A program made the position numbers and the translations under genes. This document shows positions 1 to 7,462 of a stretch of 13,800 nt of DNA, in pieces (position 1 is the first letter of the stretch; every line of letters starts with the position of its first letter). The notes below the pieces were generated by a model. That model made no database searches and was not told the DNA's origin. It saw nothing but the letters and a program-made list of their open reading frames with translations. Source of the DNA: Candidatus Omnitrophota bacterium (GTDB lineage Bacteria; Omnitrophota; Gorgyraeia; B26-G9). The stretch is from the NCBI GenBank assembly GCA_022013205.1, contig JAKLQT010000245.1, positions 1 to 13,800 on the forward strand, written 5' to 3'.

Positions 1-900
1 CACGGGACAGCCTATGCTAATCATACCATCATGGAAGCAGATTTAATTATTGCCGTCGGTGCGCGTTTTGATGACCGCGTTACAGGCAGAATCGATAAGT
101 TTGCTCCTGATGCTAAAGTTATTCATATTGATATTGATCCGACAGCGATCAGTAAGAATATCCATGTTAATATCCCGATTGTTTGCGACGCGAAAATCGG
201 ATTACAGGCGCTTAATAAAATTGTAAAAAAGCCCAATACCAAAGAATGGCTGAAAAAGGTAAGCGATTGGAAAAAGAAATACCCTTTGAAGTATAAGCCT
301 GGCAAAAAAATCAATCCGCAGTATGTTGTAGAGCAGATATACAAAGTCACTAAGGGTGATGCCATTATTTGTACTGAAGTTGGACAGAATCAGATGTGGG
401 CGGCGCAATATTATACTTATACAAAGCCGCGCACATGGATCTCCTCCGGCGGCTTAGGTACAATGGGGTATGGATTTCCCGCGGCTATAGGAGCTAAGAT
501 CGGAAGGCCGGATAAGCTTGTTTTTGATATTGCCGGCGATGGTTCTATTCAGATGAATATCCAGGAACTTGCAACGGCAGTGGCGAATAAGATAAATGTG
601 AAAATTGCCATTCTTAATAACGGATATCTGGGTATGGTGCGCCAATGGCAGGAATTATTTTATAATAAGCGTTATTCATGTACGCCTATCTCCGGGCCTG
701 ATTTTGTTAAGCTGGCTGAAAGCTATGGAGCCGCGGGTATTCGCGTTAAAAATCCAAAGGACGTGGAGAAGGCGATAAAAGAGGCGATAGCGATACCGAA
801 CGTTGTAATAATGGATTTTATCGTCGAAGAAGAAGAAAATGTGTTCCCCATGGTTCCTGCCGGAGAGGCTATTAACAGAATGATCGGCGGCATGGCTTGA
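1..900 (+). CDS. ilvB: Acetolactate synthase large subunit, 3' part
   Basis: The catalytic subunit of acetohydroxyacid synthase joins two pyruvates, or pyruvate and 2-oxobutyrate, using thiamine diphosphate; it is the first common step of valine, leucine and isoleucine synthesis. The reading frame is open from base 1 (HGTAYANHTI before the first internal ATG at 31), so the gene is cut by the window and only about the last 299 residues of a usual 560-600 are present. Visible are the IVAxGARFDDRVTG-type segment of the central domain (here IIAVGARFDDRVTG), the GGLGTMGYGFPAAIGAK stretch, and the ThDP/Mg motif beginning GDGS with its paired NN about 28 residues later (bases about 535-620). The C-terminal part (WQELFY, FVKLAESYG, PMVPAG) is typical. 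ilvN follows 104 bases later, as expected for the holoenzyme pair. The identification is secure; only the 5' end is unknown. Confidence 0.97.
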   Translation, partial: HGTAYANHTIMEADLIIAVGARFDDRVTGRIDKFAPDAKVIHIDIDPTAISKNIHVNIPIVCDAKIGLQALNKIVKKPNTKEWLKKVSDWKKKYPLKYKPGKKINPQYVVEQIYKVTKGDAIICTEVGQNQMWAAQYYTYTKPRTWISSGGLGTMGYGFPAAIGAKIGRPDKLVFDIAGDGSIQMNIQELATAVANKINVKIAILNNGYLGMVRQWQELFYNKRYSCTPISGPDFVKLAESYGAAGIRVKNPKDVEKAIKEAIAIPNVVIMDFIVEEEENVFPMVPAGEAINRMIGGMA

Positions 901-1004
901 AAACACAGATAAACGCTGATATAAAAGATACAGATGATCGCAGATAGTACTATTACTAATAATCTGTTTTCTGAGTTTTGAATTGTAAAAAATAGGAGAA
1001 AAAT
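901..1004. repeat. ilvB-ilvN spacer with a degenerate A-rich repeat
   Basis: The spacer holds two imperfect copies of one phrase, CAGATAAACGCTGATA (906-921) and CAGATGATCGCAGATAG (931-947). Similar CAGAT/ACGC phrases are, from memory, common in non-coding spacers of many unrelated bacterial genomes; membership in such a family is inference. The spacer ends in a clear ribosome binding site for ilvN, AGGAGA at 994-999, five bases before the ATG. No terminator or attenuator fold is evident. Confidence 0.3.
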
Positions 1005-1478
1005 ATGAAGCATACAATTTACGCGTTAGTTGAAAACAAGCCGGGAGTGCTTGCCAGAATTTCAGGCCTGTTCAGCGCGCGTGGTTTTAATATTGAGTCT
1101 TTGGCAGTCGGGCAAACACATGATCCGACTATGTCCAGAATGACGATGATTGTTGATGCCAAAGATGAAAAAATACTGGAGCAGATTAAAAAACAGCTGA
1201 ACAAGCTTATCGATGTTATTACGGTCGGGGACCTGACAAAGAAGAAATTTTTTGAAAGGGAACTTGTCTTGATAAAGGTTAATACAGCGAAGACGGCCAA
1301 ACAGAAATTAACCGCAATGCTTAATAAATTTTCTGTAAGGATTTTATCATATAACAAAACAATGGCAATTATCGAAGCAACAGAAACAAAGGAGCAGATA
1401 ATCATGCTGCTGGAAACTCTTGTCAAGGTGGGTATAAAAGAGCTGGTCAGGACAGGAAGAATCGCTATCGCGGAATAA
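1005..1478 (+). CDS. ilvN: Acetolactate synthase small (regulatory) subunit
   Basis: This subunit binds the large subunit, raises its activity and usually confers valine feedback inhibition. The 157-residue length is normal for the family (about 155-170). Residues 3-77 form an ACT domain beginning HTIYALVENKPGVLARISGLF and containing the usual RGFNIESLAVG phrase; residues 80-157 form the second domain (RELVLIKV, then an ILSYNKTMAIIEATET segment and a terminal LVRTGRIAIAE). The start is supported by AGGAGA with a five-base spacer. It follows ilvB and is separated from pilT by only a few bases, so it is probably part of the same transcript. Whether valine inhibits cannot be read from the sequence alone. 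Confidence 0.96.
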   Translation: MKHTIYALVENKPGVLARISGLFSARGFNIESLAVGQTHDPTMSRMTMIVDAKDEKILEQIKKQLNKLIDVITVGDLTKKKFFERELVLIKVNTAKTAKQKLTAMLNKFSVRILSYNKTMAIIEATETKEQIIMLLETLVKVGIKELVRTGRIAIAE

Positions 1479-1494
1479 GTATGGCTTGCAAAAA

Positions 1495-1500
1495 AGGAGA
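1495..1500 (+). promoter_or_regulatory. Ribosome binding site deciding the pilT start
   Basis: AGGAGA lies six bases before the ATG at 1507. This favours 1507 over the in-frame TTG at 1486, which has no Shine-Dalgarno sequence in front of it and would place the AGGAGA inside the coding region. Confidence 0.75.
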
Positions 1501-1506
1501 GTTGCG

Positions 1507-2577
1507 ATGCTGGAAATAAAGGAATTGCTAAAGCTGATTGTGGAAAAAGGGGCATCAGACCTGCATTTAACCGTGGGGATTCCTCCTCAGCTGAGAATAG
1601 GAGGGCAGCTTACCTATATAGAAAACAGCGAGGCGCTTAATCCTGAATCAATCCAAAAGCTGGCCTATAGCCTTTTGACCCGAGATCAGATCAATTGGTT
1701 TGAATTAAAAAAAGAGCTTGATTTCTCCTGCGGGCTCCCTGAGATAAGCCGTTTTCGCGTGAATTTGTTTTATCAGCGGGGATCGGTCGCCGTAGCGGCA
1801 CGCGTGATACCGTTTATTATTCCGACAATAGAAGAGTTAAAGCTTCCTGATGTGGTCAAGGCGTATGCCGATAAACCAAACGGGCTGGTTTTAATTACCG
1901 GAGCAACAGGAAGCGGGAAATCAACTACGCAGGCGGCAATAGTTGATTACATTAACAAAAAGCGCAGGGCGCATATTATTTCTATAGAAGACCCAATAGA
2001 ATATTTACACAAACACAACTTGTGTACGATAAATCAGCGCCAATTAGGTACGGATACACTGTCTTTCAAAGAAGCTTTAAAGCATGTGTTACGACAGGAC
2101 CCGGATATTGTTATAATCGGTGAGATGCGGGACCTGGAGACAATCCAGGCGGCCTTGACGCTTGCCGAAACCGGACACCTGGTCTTTGCGACATTGCATA
2201 CAGGAAGCGCGGTTAATTCCATAAGCCGTATTGTAGATGTTTTTCCGGCGCATCAGCAGCAGCAAATACGCGTGCAGCTTTCACTTGTGCTCGTGGGAGT
2301 TATGGTGCAGCAGCTTATTCCTAATGCAAAAGGCGAGGGCAGGTCACTGGCAATCGAAGTTATGACGGTAATTACCGGTATTCAGAACCTGATCCGGGAA
2401 AATCAGACCCATCAGATATATTCCCTGATCCAGACCGGGCGCCGTCACGGAATGTATACGATGAATCAATCACTGTGTGATCTGGTTATTAGCGGGAAAA
2501 TAACCTTTGTGGAAGCGCTTAAACATACTTTAGATGAAGAGGAATTAACTACTTTATTGCAAAAAGCAAAAGGATAA
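1507..2577 (+). CDS. pilT: Type IV pilus retraction ATPase PilT
   Basis: PilT is a hexameric cytoplasmic ATPase that powers pilus disassembly, giving twitching motility and DNA uptake. From the ATG at 1507 the protein has 356 residues, close to the usual 345-370. Visible features are the N-terminal PAS-like region (LLKLIVEKGASDLHLTVGIPP), the Walker A motif GATGSGKST at about residues 132-140, the Asp box (SIEDPIEYLH), the Walker B stretch DPDIVIIGEMRDLET, the His box in FATLHTGSAVNSISRIVDVFP, and the PilT-type HQQQQIRVQLS and QTGRRHGMYTMNQSL C-terminal segments. These favour PilT over the assembly ATPase PilB, which is longer and carries a tetracysteine motif. It is odd to find it between ilvN and ilvC, 28 bases after the former and 17 before the latter; co-transcription with the biosynthetic genes is inferred. 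A prepilin peptidase gene lies about 3.6 kb downstream. Confidence 0.95.
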   Translation: MLEIKELLKLIVEKGASDLHLTVGIPPQLRIGGQLTYIENSEALNPESIQKLAYSLLTRDQINWFELKKELDFSCGLPEISRFRVNLFYQRGSVAVAARVIPFIIPTIEELKLPDVVKAYADKPNGLVLITGATGSGKSTTQAAIVDYINKKRRAHIISIEDPIEYLHKHNLCTINQRQLGTDTLSFKEALKHVLRQDPDIVIIGEMRDLETIQAALTLAETGHLVFATLHTGSAVNSISRIVDVFPAHQQQQIRVQLSLVLVGVMVQQLIPNAKGEGRSLAIEVMTVITGIQNLIRENQTHQIYSLIQTGRRHGMYTMNQSLCDLVISGKITFVEALKHTLDEEELTTLLQKAKG

Positions 2578-2594
2578 AAGGAAAGGGAAAAATA

Positions 2595-3596
2595 ATGTTA
2601 AAGATATATTATGAAAATGACGCGGATTTAAAAGTACTGAAGAACAAGACGATCGGAATAATCGGTTACGGAAGCCAGGGGCATGCCCAGGCGCAGAATT
2701 TGCGTGATTCAGGAGTAAAAGTAATTGTATCGGAAATTAAGGGTACCGCGAATTATAAGCTGGCAAAATCACACGGATTTGACCCGATAAGCGCGGCAGA
2801 GCTTACAAAACAGGCTGATATTATCCAGATATTAGTACCGGATGAGTTCCAGGCCGAACTCTATAATAATGATATCAAGCCGAATATCTCAACCGGCAAG
2901 GCGATAATGTTTTCACATGGGTTTAATATAAATTTTGGGCAGATTGTGCCTGAGAAAAACATAGATGTGTTTATGATTGCTCCAAAAGGGCCGGGGCATC
3001 TTGTAAGAAGCGAATATGAAAAAGGCGGAGGAGTGCCGTGTCTTATTGCTATTTTTCAGGACGCGACCGGAAATGCCAAAGACATTGCGCTGGCTTACGG
3101 CAAGGGCATCGGCGGCGCACGCGCTGGAATTATTAAAACTACATTCAAAGAGGAAACAGAGACGGATCTTTTCGGAGAGCAGGTTGTTCTGTGCGGCGGG
3201 GTTACTGAGCTTGTCAAAAAAGGCTTTGAGACTTTAACAGAAGCAGGCTACCAGCCGGAGATCGCTTACTTTGAATGCCTGCATGAGCTTAAGTTGATCG
3301 TGGATCTTTTTTATCAGGGAGGAGTAAATTATATGCGCTATTCTGTTTCTAATACTGCTGAATACGGTGATCTGACCAGAGGCAAGAGAATAGTTACTGA
3401 TGCTACGAAGCTTGAAATGAAAAAGATCCTTACTGAAATCCAGGACGGTAGTTTTGCCAAAGAATGGATGGATGAGTGCAAAAACGGAAAAAAGAACTTC
3501 AAGAAAATGGAAGAAGAAGGAAAGAATCATCCGCTTGAGATCGTCGGACGCGATCTGCGTAAGATGATGAAGTGGATTAATGCTAAAGAAGTCTAA
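2595..3596 (+). CDS. ilvC: Ketol-acid reductoisomerase, class I
   Basis: This enzyme isomerises and reduces acetolactate or acetohydroxybutyrate to the dihydroxy acid, the second common step of branched-chain amino acid synthesis. The 333-residue length marks the short class I form. The Rossmann motif GYGSQGHAQAQNL is at about residues 24-36, followed by the C-terminal knotted domain with the metal and catalytic stretch ETETDLFGEQVVLCGG, the ECLHELKLIVDL segment holding two glutamates, and the substrate serine in YSVSNTAEYG. The cofactor loop reads VSEIKGTANY (residues 45-54); NADPH enzymes usually have an arginine and serines here, whereas this protein has Glu47 and Ile48, so NADH preference is possible. 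A purine-rich ribosome binding region (AAAGGAAAGGG) precedes the ATG. It sits in the expected place between ilvN and leuA apart from the inserted pilT. Confidence 0.97.
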   Translation: MLKIYYENDADLKVLKNKTIGIIGYGSQGHAQAQNLRDSGVKVIVSEIKGTANYKLAKSHGFDPISAAELTKQADIIQILVPDEFQAELYNNDIKPNISTGKAIMFSHGFNINFGQIVPEKNIDVFMIAPKGPGHLVRSEYEKGGGVPCLIAIFQDATGNAKDIALAYGKGIGGARAGIIKTTFKEETETDLFGEQVVLCGGVTELVKKGFETLTEAGYQPEIAYFECLHELKLIVDLFYQGGVNYMRYSVSNTAEYGDLTRGKRIVTDATKLEMKKILTEIQDGSFAKEWMDECKNGKKNFKKMEEEGKNHPLEIVGRDLRKMMKWINAKEV

Positions 3597-3688
3597 GGAG
3601 TATCCGGAAACCAGAGGAAATACTCTGCCGATACTTTAGGATATGGTTTTATGGTGAGCTTAAGATATAAATATTCGGAGACATAAAA

Positions 3689-5224
3689 ATGTCAAAAAAG
3701 ATTGTAATATTTGATACAACGCTAAGAGACGGAGAGCAGGCTCCGGGAGCCAGTCTCAGCGCTCAGGAGAAACTCGAAGTCGCGCATCAGCTGGTGCGCC
3801 TTGGAGTGGATGTGATCGAAGCAGGATTTCCGATATCTTCTTTGGGCGATTTTGATTCTGTGGAACAAATAGCCCGCAAGGTAAAGGGAGCAACTATTTG
3901 CGGCCTGGCAAGATCATTAAACAAAGATATAGAGGCCGCGGCCAACGCGTTAAAGCCGGCAAAAAGAAAACGTATTCATGTTTTTCTGGCAACCTCTAAA
4001 ATCCACATGAAATACAAACTCAAGAAAGCGGAAAGCGAAATACTCAAGATCGCTGAATCCGCGGTTAAGTACGCGCGCAAATTCTCGGCTGATGTTCAGT
4101 TTTCTCCGGAAGACGCTTCGCGTACAGAAAGAGATTTTCTTTACCGGGTTATCGAGAGAGTTATTAAGGCCGGAGCAACAACGGTGAATATTCCCGATAC
4201 AGTGGGTTTTGCCCAGCCCGATGAATTCGGCGGGCTTATTCAGGCGATAATCAATAATGTGCCTAACGTAAATAAGGCGGTTATTGCCGTACATTGTCAT
4301 AATGACCTGGGGCTTGCCGTGGCTAATTCGCTTGCTGCTATCCACAGCGGGGCAGGCCAGGTTGAGTGCACGATCAACGGTATTGGAGAAAGAGCAGGCA
4401 ATGCTGCCTTAGAAGAGATTGTTCTTAGCATGCGCACTCGGAAAGATCATTTTGAAAATATTTACACGGATATCAATACGAAAGAGATTTATAAAACCAG
4501 CAGGCTGGTAAGCAAGTTGACCGGATTTGTAGTTGCGCCTAATAAAGCCATTGTCGGAGGCAATGCTTTCCGGCATGAGTCTGGAATCCATCAGGACGGA
4601 GTATTGAAAAAAAGACAGACATATGAGATCATCAGCCCCGAAGATGTTGGGTTTTACGGAGAGGGGCTTGTTCTCGGAAAACATTCGGGCCGGCACGCGC
4701 TTTCGCAGCGGCTTGAGCAGATCGGGTTTAAGCTGAATAAAGTACAGTTGCAAAACGCGTTCATCCGTTTTAAAGAACTCGCGGATAAAAAGAAAGAGGT
4801 TTTTGAAGAAGATCTTATGTCTATTGTTGAGGAGCAAATGAAGGATGTCCCTGAGGTTTGGAGCCTTGTGGGCCTAGATTTTTGCGGCGGCATAGGTGTT
4901 GAACCTAAGGCAACACTTTGGCTCAAAAAAAGCGAAAAAATATTTAAGAAAACATCAAGCGGTGACGGACCGGTAGATGCCTGTTATAAGGCGATCGAAA
5001 AAATAACCGGTATAAAAGCAAAACTGCTGGATTATTCCATCCAGGCAATTACCCGCGGTAAAGACGCGTTGGGAGAGGTTAATGTAAAACTGAAGATCAA
5101 TCAGGAAGAGATCGTAGCGCGTGCCGCGAGTACTGATATCATCGAAGCCTCGGCCAAGGCTTATCTTAAGGGTATAAACATGGTGCTGTTTAAGGCTAAA
5201 AAGGCTAAATTAATACGGCTTTGA
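3689..5224 (+). CDS. leuA: 2-isopropylmalate synthase
   Basis: LeuA condenses acetyl-CoA with 2-oxoisovalerate, committing carbon to leucine. The N-terminal TIM barrel starts with FDTTLRDGEQAPG (metal and catalytic Arg13/Asp14), includes the ALARS-like GLARSL segment, and has the metal-binding HCH at His202/His204 in VHCHNDLGLAVAN, then the GIGERAGNAALEE loop. The linker carries HESGIHQDG and LGKHSGRHAL. Residues from about 390 onward form the LeuA regulatory dimer domain (DGPVDACYKAIEKITG, ITRGKDALGEV), usually the leucine feedback site. The length of 511 residues is normal for the long LeuA type. Homocitrate or citramalate synthase is the main alternative, but the neighbouring ilvC and overall motif set favour LeuA. 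CGGAGA eight bases or so before the ATG supports the start. A 92-base spacer separates it from ilvC. Confidence 0.94.
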   Translation: MSKKIVIFDTTLRDGEQAPGASLSAQEKLEVAHQLVRLGVDVIEAGFPISSLGDFDSVEQIARKVKGATICGLARSLNKDIEAAANALKPAKRKRIHVFLATSKIHMKYKLKKAESEILKIAESAVKYARKFSADVQFSPEDASRTERDFLYRVIERVIKAGATTVNIPDTVGFAQPDEFGGLIQAIINNVPNVNKAVIAVHCHNDLGLAVANSLAAIHSGAGQVECTINGIGERAGNAALEEIVLSMRTRKDHFENIYTDINTKEIYKTSRLVSKLTGFVVAPNKAIVGGNAFRHESGIHQDGVLKKRQTYEIISPEDVGFYGEGLVLGKHSGRHALSQRLEQIGFKLNKVQLQNAFIRFKELADKKKEVFEEDLMSIVEEQMKDVPEVWSLVGLDFCGGIGVEPKATLWLKKSEKIFKKTSSGDGPVDACYKAIEKITGIKAKLLDYSIQAITRGKDALGEVNVKLKINQEEIVARAASTDIIEASAKAYLKGINMVLFKAKKAKLIRL

Positions 5225-5272
5225 TGCTATTGTGAATTATCGCGGGGCGTAAAAGATTAAACATAAGAAAAC

Positions 5273-6157
5273 ATGGAATTTAAAAAAAAGCAAATATACG
5301 GCCTTATCGGATATCCCATCAAGCACAGCTTTTCTGCGGCAATGCATAATGCCGCTTTTTCTTATTTGGCAATGAATGCAGAATATAAGCTCTTTGAAAT
5401 AAATCCTCAAGATCTGCAATATTTCTTTCATAGGATAATACCTTTAAGGGATATTAAAGGGGAGACAATTCCTTTTGATGCTCTGCGTGGTTTTAATGTG
5501 ACTATTCCGCATAAAGAAGCAGTGCTTCAATTCTTAAATAAAATATCTCCTGCTGCCGCTGAAATCAAAGCGGTCAATACCGTAAGCGTTCACAACGGCA
5601 GCGAGTTTAAAGGGTTTAATACAGACTTTGCCGGCTTTGACCGTCACATAAGCGAGTTGGATGTAAACACAGAAAAAGCAGCTATTATTGGAGCCGGCGG
5701 AGCTGCCAGAGCCGTAGCCTATGCTTTAAAAACAAAACAAACGGAAGAAATTGCTATATATGATATTGATAAGGCAAAGGCAGAATCATTGGCCAAAGCT
5801 GTAAATTCCTGGGATTCAGGGTGCGCGGCCTATGCTGTCGAGTTAATAGAGGACTTAAACCTTCATGCTAAAACCTTGCTGGTTAACGCGTCGCCGGTGG
5901 GGATGAGAGAAGATGATCCTCTGCTTATTACCAGGCAAATGCTGCATAAGGATCTTTTTGTATATGATCTTATCTATAATCCCGTATATACTAAGCTTCT
6001 CTTACTTGCTCAGGATAATGGATTGCGCCACCGTAACGGACTGAAAATGCTTTTGTATCAGGGGGTGCTCGCGTTCGAACACTGGATCGGTATTGACGCG
6101 CCGCTTGAGATAATGTTTGAGGCGTTAAAAGGAGAAATGAAGAAATGCCAGGGATAA
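5273..6157 (+). CDS. aroE: Shikimate dehydrogenase
   Basis: AroE reduces 3-dehydroshikimate to shikimate in the chorismate pathway. The 294-residue protein shows the shikimate-binding SxS (Ser19, Ser21 in KHSFSAAMHN), the catalytic lysine Lys81 in NVTIPHK, Asn102 in AVNTV, the catalytic Asp118 in GFNTDFAGF, and the dinucleotide motif GAGGAARA at about 140-147. Just after the second strand the usual NADP phosphate-binding NRTxxR pattern is replaced by Asp164-Ile165-Asp166 (IYDIDKAKA), which suggests NAD rather than NADP; this is inference from the alignment. The region between residues 44 and 75 is slightly longer than in E. coli AroE. The start has only a weak ribosome binding site, with no better in-frame choice. 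Its last 13 bases overlap the prepilin peptidase gene, indicating translational coupling. Confidence 0.94.
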   Translation: MEFKKKQIYGLIGYPIKHSFSAAMHNAAFSYLAMNAEYKLFEINPQDLQYFFHRIIPLRDIKGETIPFDALRGFNVTIPHKEAVLQFLNKISPAAAEIKAVNTVSVHNGSEFKGFNTDFAGFDRHISELDVNTEKAAIIGAGGAARAVAYALKTKQTEEIAIYDIDKAKAESLAKAVNSWDSGCAAYAVELIEDLNLHAKTLLVNASPVGMREDDPLLITRQMLHKDLFVYDLIYNPVYTKLLLLAQDNGLRHRNGLKMLLYQGVLAFEHWIGIDAPLEIMFEALKGEMKKCQG

Positions 6158-7155
6158 TAATTAAAAGCATGATTTTTATTTTCGGCTTGCTCATAGGCAG
6201 CTTTCTCAATGTATGTATTTACCGTATGCCCAGGTCCGGCAAAGTTGAAAAGGAAGATTTTCTGAAAATATCGGGTGCCCAGGAGCAGGCGGATAAGATA
6301 TGGCAGGATTTGATAGTAAGCGGTTATATTGACGAAGACGGCTTTGTAGAGAGGAAATTCAAGAAACTCAGGAATAAAGAAAAAGAAGAAGGATTTATTC
6401 TTGAGGGTAAAGACATGAGAAGTAAAAAACAGATTTTTGACATAATTGACCACTCCTGCGAACTCTCTATTGATGAACCGAAGCGATCATTTTGCCCCAA
6501 TTGCCGTAAGCAGGTTCTCTGGTATGATAATATTCCGCTTATAAGTTATCTGATGCTTACAGGCCGTTGCCGTTTTTGCCATAAACCAATAGTTTTTCGT
6601 TATTTTTTTGTTGAGTTTCTTACCGCGGCTTTGCTGGTAATCCTGTATGGAAAATTCGGATTAACCGCGCATTTTTTTGTTTACAGCCTGTTGAGCTGCG
6701 CTTTAGTCGCGGCAACTTTTATTGATTTTGACTTTCAAATTATTCCGGATGAAATTACCCTTGGAGGATTGGCCGCGGGAATTGTTTCATCAATAATATT
6801 TCCCCAATTGCATAATACCCCGTTGCGTATGCAAGCGCTTATATATTCAATATTGGGAATGCTTGCCGGAGGCGGCAGTATATATCTGATCGGAAGGTTT
6901 GGAGAAATAATATTTAAAAAAGAAAGTATGGGAGGAGGCGATGTTAAATTTATGGCAATGATCGGGTCAATTTTAGGCTGGAAACTCGCTTTGCTTATAT
7001 TTTTTCTCGCGCCTTTTTTCGGCGCGGTAGTGGGAATTATCGCAAGGATCACCAAAGGAGCGGAAGTAATCCCTTACGGGCCTTACCTGTCTCTGGCGGC
7101 GTTTCTGGTGATTCTATGGGGAAATAGTATCTTGAAATATTTGTTCTATGTTTAA
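6145..7155 (+). CDS. pilD: Prepilin peptidase (A24) with an extra cytoplasmic insert
   Basis: This membrane aspartyl peptidase cleaves, and in many relatives N-methylates, type IV prepilins and pseudopilins. After an initial membrane segment (residues 8-26) comes the GSFLNVCIYRMP signature, then a tetracysteine zinc site Cys117, Cys120, Cys142, Cys145 with the LWYDNIPLISYL phrase between, then several membrane helices. The catalytic aspartates are Asp194 (FIDFDFQIIPDE) and Asp266 (MGGGDVKFM). The unusual part is residues about 33-110: relatives have some 8-15 residues between YRxP and the first CxxC, but here there is a charged stretch of about 65 extra residues including the phrase IWQDLIVSGYIDEDGFVE. 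The start at 6145 is supported by AAGGAGA at 6129-6135 inside the end of aroE; an in-frame ATG at 6169 is less likely. Length is 336 residues versus the usual 250-290. Confidence 0.93.
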   Translation: MPGIIIKSMIFIFGLLIGSFLNVCIYRMPRSGKVEKEDFLKISGAQEQADKIWQDLIVSGYIDEDGFVERKFKKLRNKEKEEGFILEGKDMRSKKQIFDIIDHSCELSIDEPKRSFCPNCRKQVLWYDNIPLISYLMLTGRCRFCHKPIVFRYFFVEFLTAALLVILYGKFGLTAHFFVYSLLSCALVAATFIDFDFQIIPDEITLGGLAAGIVSSIIFPQLHNTPLRMQALIYSILGMLAGGGSIYLIGRFGEIIFKKESMGGGDVKFMAMIGSILGWKLALLIFFLAPFFGAVVGIIARITKGAEVIPYGPYLSLAAFLVILWGNSILKYLFYV

Positions 7156-7210
7156 AAAAATCATGGCAGATTAAAGTAATTTCACTTAATATATAATCAT
7201 TCAATCCTGC

Positions 7211-7301
7211 CAAGGAACGGCCCTGCTTTAAAAAACAGCGGGACAGGCGGGACCCCGTGGAATCAAAATGATTCCCGGGACTTGGGCCTGGCAATTCCTT
7301 G
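7211..7301. repeat. Branched stem-loop element
   Basis: The ends pair perfectly: CAAGGAA (7211-7217) with TTCCTTG (7295-7301). Inside, CAGGC (7244-7248) pairs with GCCTG (7286-7290) and encloses a longer hairpin, CCCG (7254-7257), one bulged T, GGAATC (7259-7264), loop AAAAT, GATTCC (7270-7275), CGGG (7276-7279). A weaker hairpin occupies 7221-7242. The nested layout looks like a folded RNA or a structured intergenic repeat; strand is unknown. Confidence 0.5.
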
Positions 7302-7322
7302 AATTTTTCAGGGTAAATTTCC

Positions 7323-7367
7323 GCCGCTGAGGAACAGCGGCCAGACCTCGCCGCATGAAATGTGGCG
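7323..7367. repeat. Two adjacent G+C-rich hairpins
   Basis: GCCGCTG (7323-7329) pairs with CAGCGGC (7335-7341) around loop AGGAA. Seven bases further on, CGCCGCAT (7349-7356) pairs with ATGTGGCG (7360-7367) around GAA with one G-T pair. Neither is followed by a T-run, so neither looks like a classical terminator. Confidence 0.5.
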
Positions 7368-7369
7368 GG

Positions 7370-7386
7370 CGCACAGTAACTTATGT
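7370..7386 (+). repeat. 17-base direct repeat, copy 1
   Basis: CGCACAGTAACTTATGT occurs here and again at 7463-7479, 93 bases apart with no mismatch. An inverted version of its core lies at 7493-7506. The first copy is followed by a small TTCAC/GTGAA inverted repeat (7386-7402). Confidence 0.7.
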
Positions 7387-7416
7387 TCACTTTGTTTGTG
7401 AATAGAATGAATATTG

Positions 7417-7458
7417 TATCCCCGCACAGATTTCTTCGAAATCTAAACGTGGGGGATA
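7417..7458. repeat. Long bulged hairpin
   Basis: TATCCCC (7417-7423) pairs with GGGGATA (7452-7458); CAC (7425-7427) pairs with GTG (7449-7451); AGATTTC (7428-7434) pairs with GAAATCT (7438-7444) around loop TTC. Bulges are G7424 and AAAC (7445-7448). Seventeen pairs in 42 bases is unlikely by chance. Confidence 0.6.
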
Positions 7459-7462
7459 AATT

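Noticed and set aside
1019..1555. A 178-residue minus-strand open frame opposite ilvN
   Set aside because: It is antisense to a clear ilvN gene and its hydrophobic, serine-rich composition is what the complement of that gene would give.
3597..3626. GAGTAT/ATACTC inverted repeat after ilvC as a terminator
   Set aside because: The stem is only six or seven weak pairs with a 16-base loop and no T-run follows.
7323..7367. G+C-rich hairpins as rho-independent terminators of pilD
   Set aside because: No run of T follows on the + strand and no run of A precedes for the minus strand, so termination is not supported.
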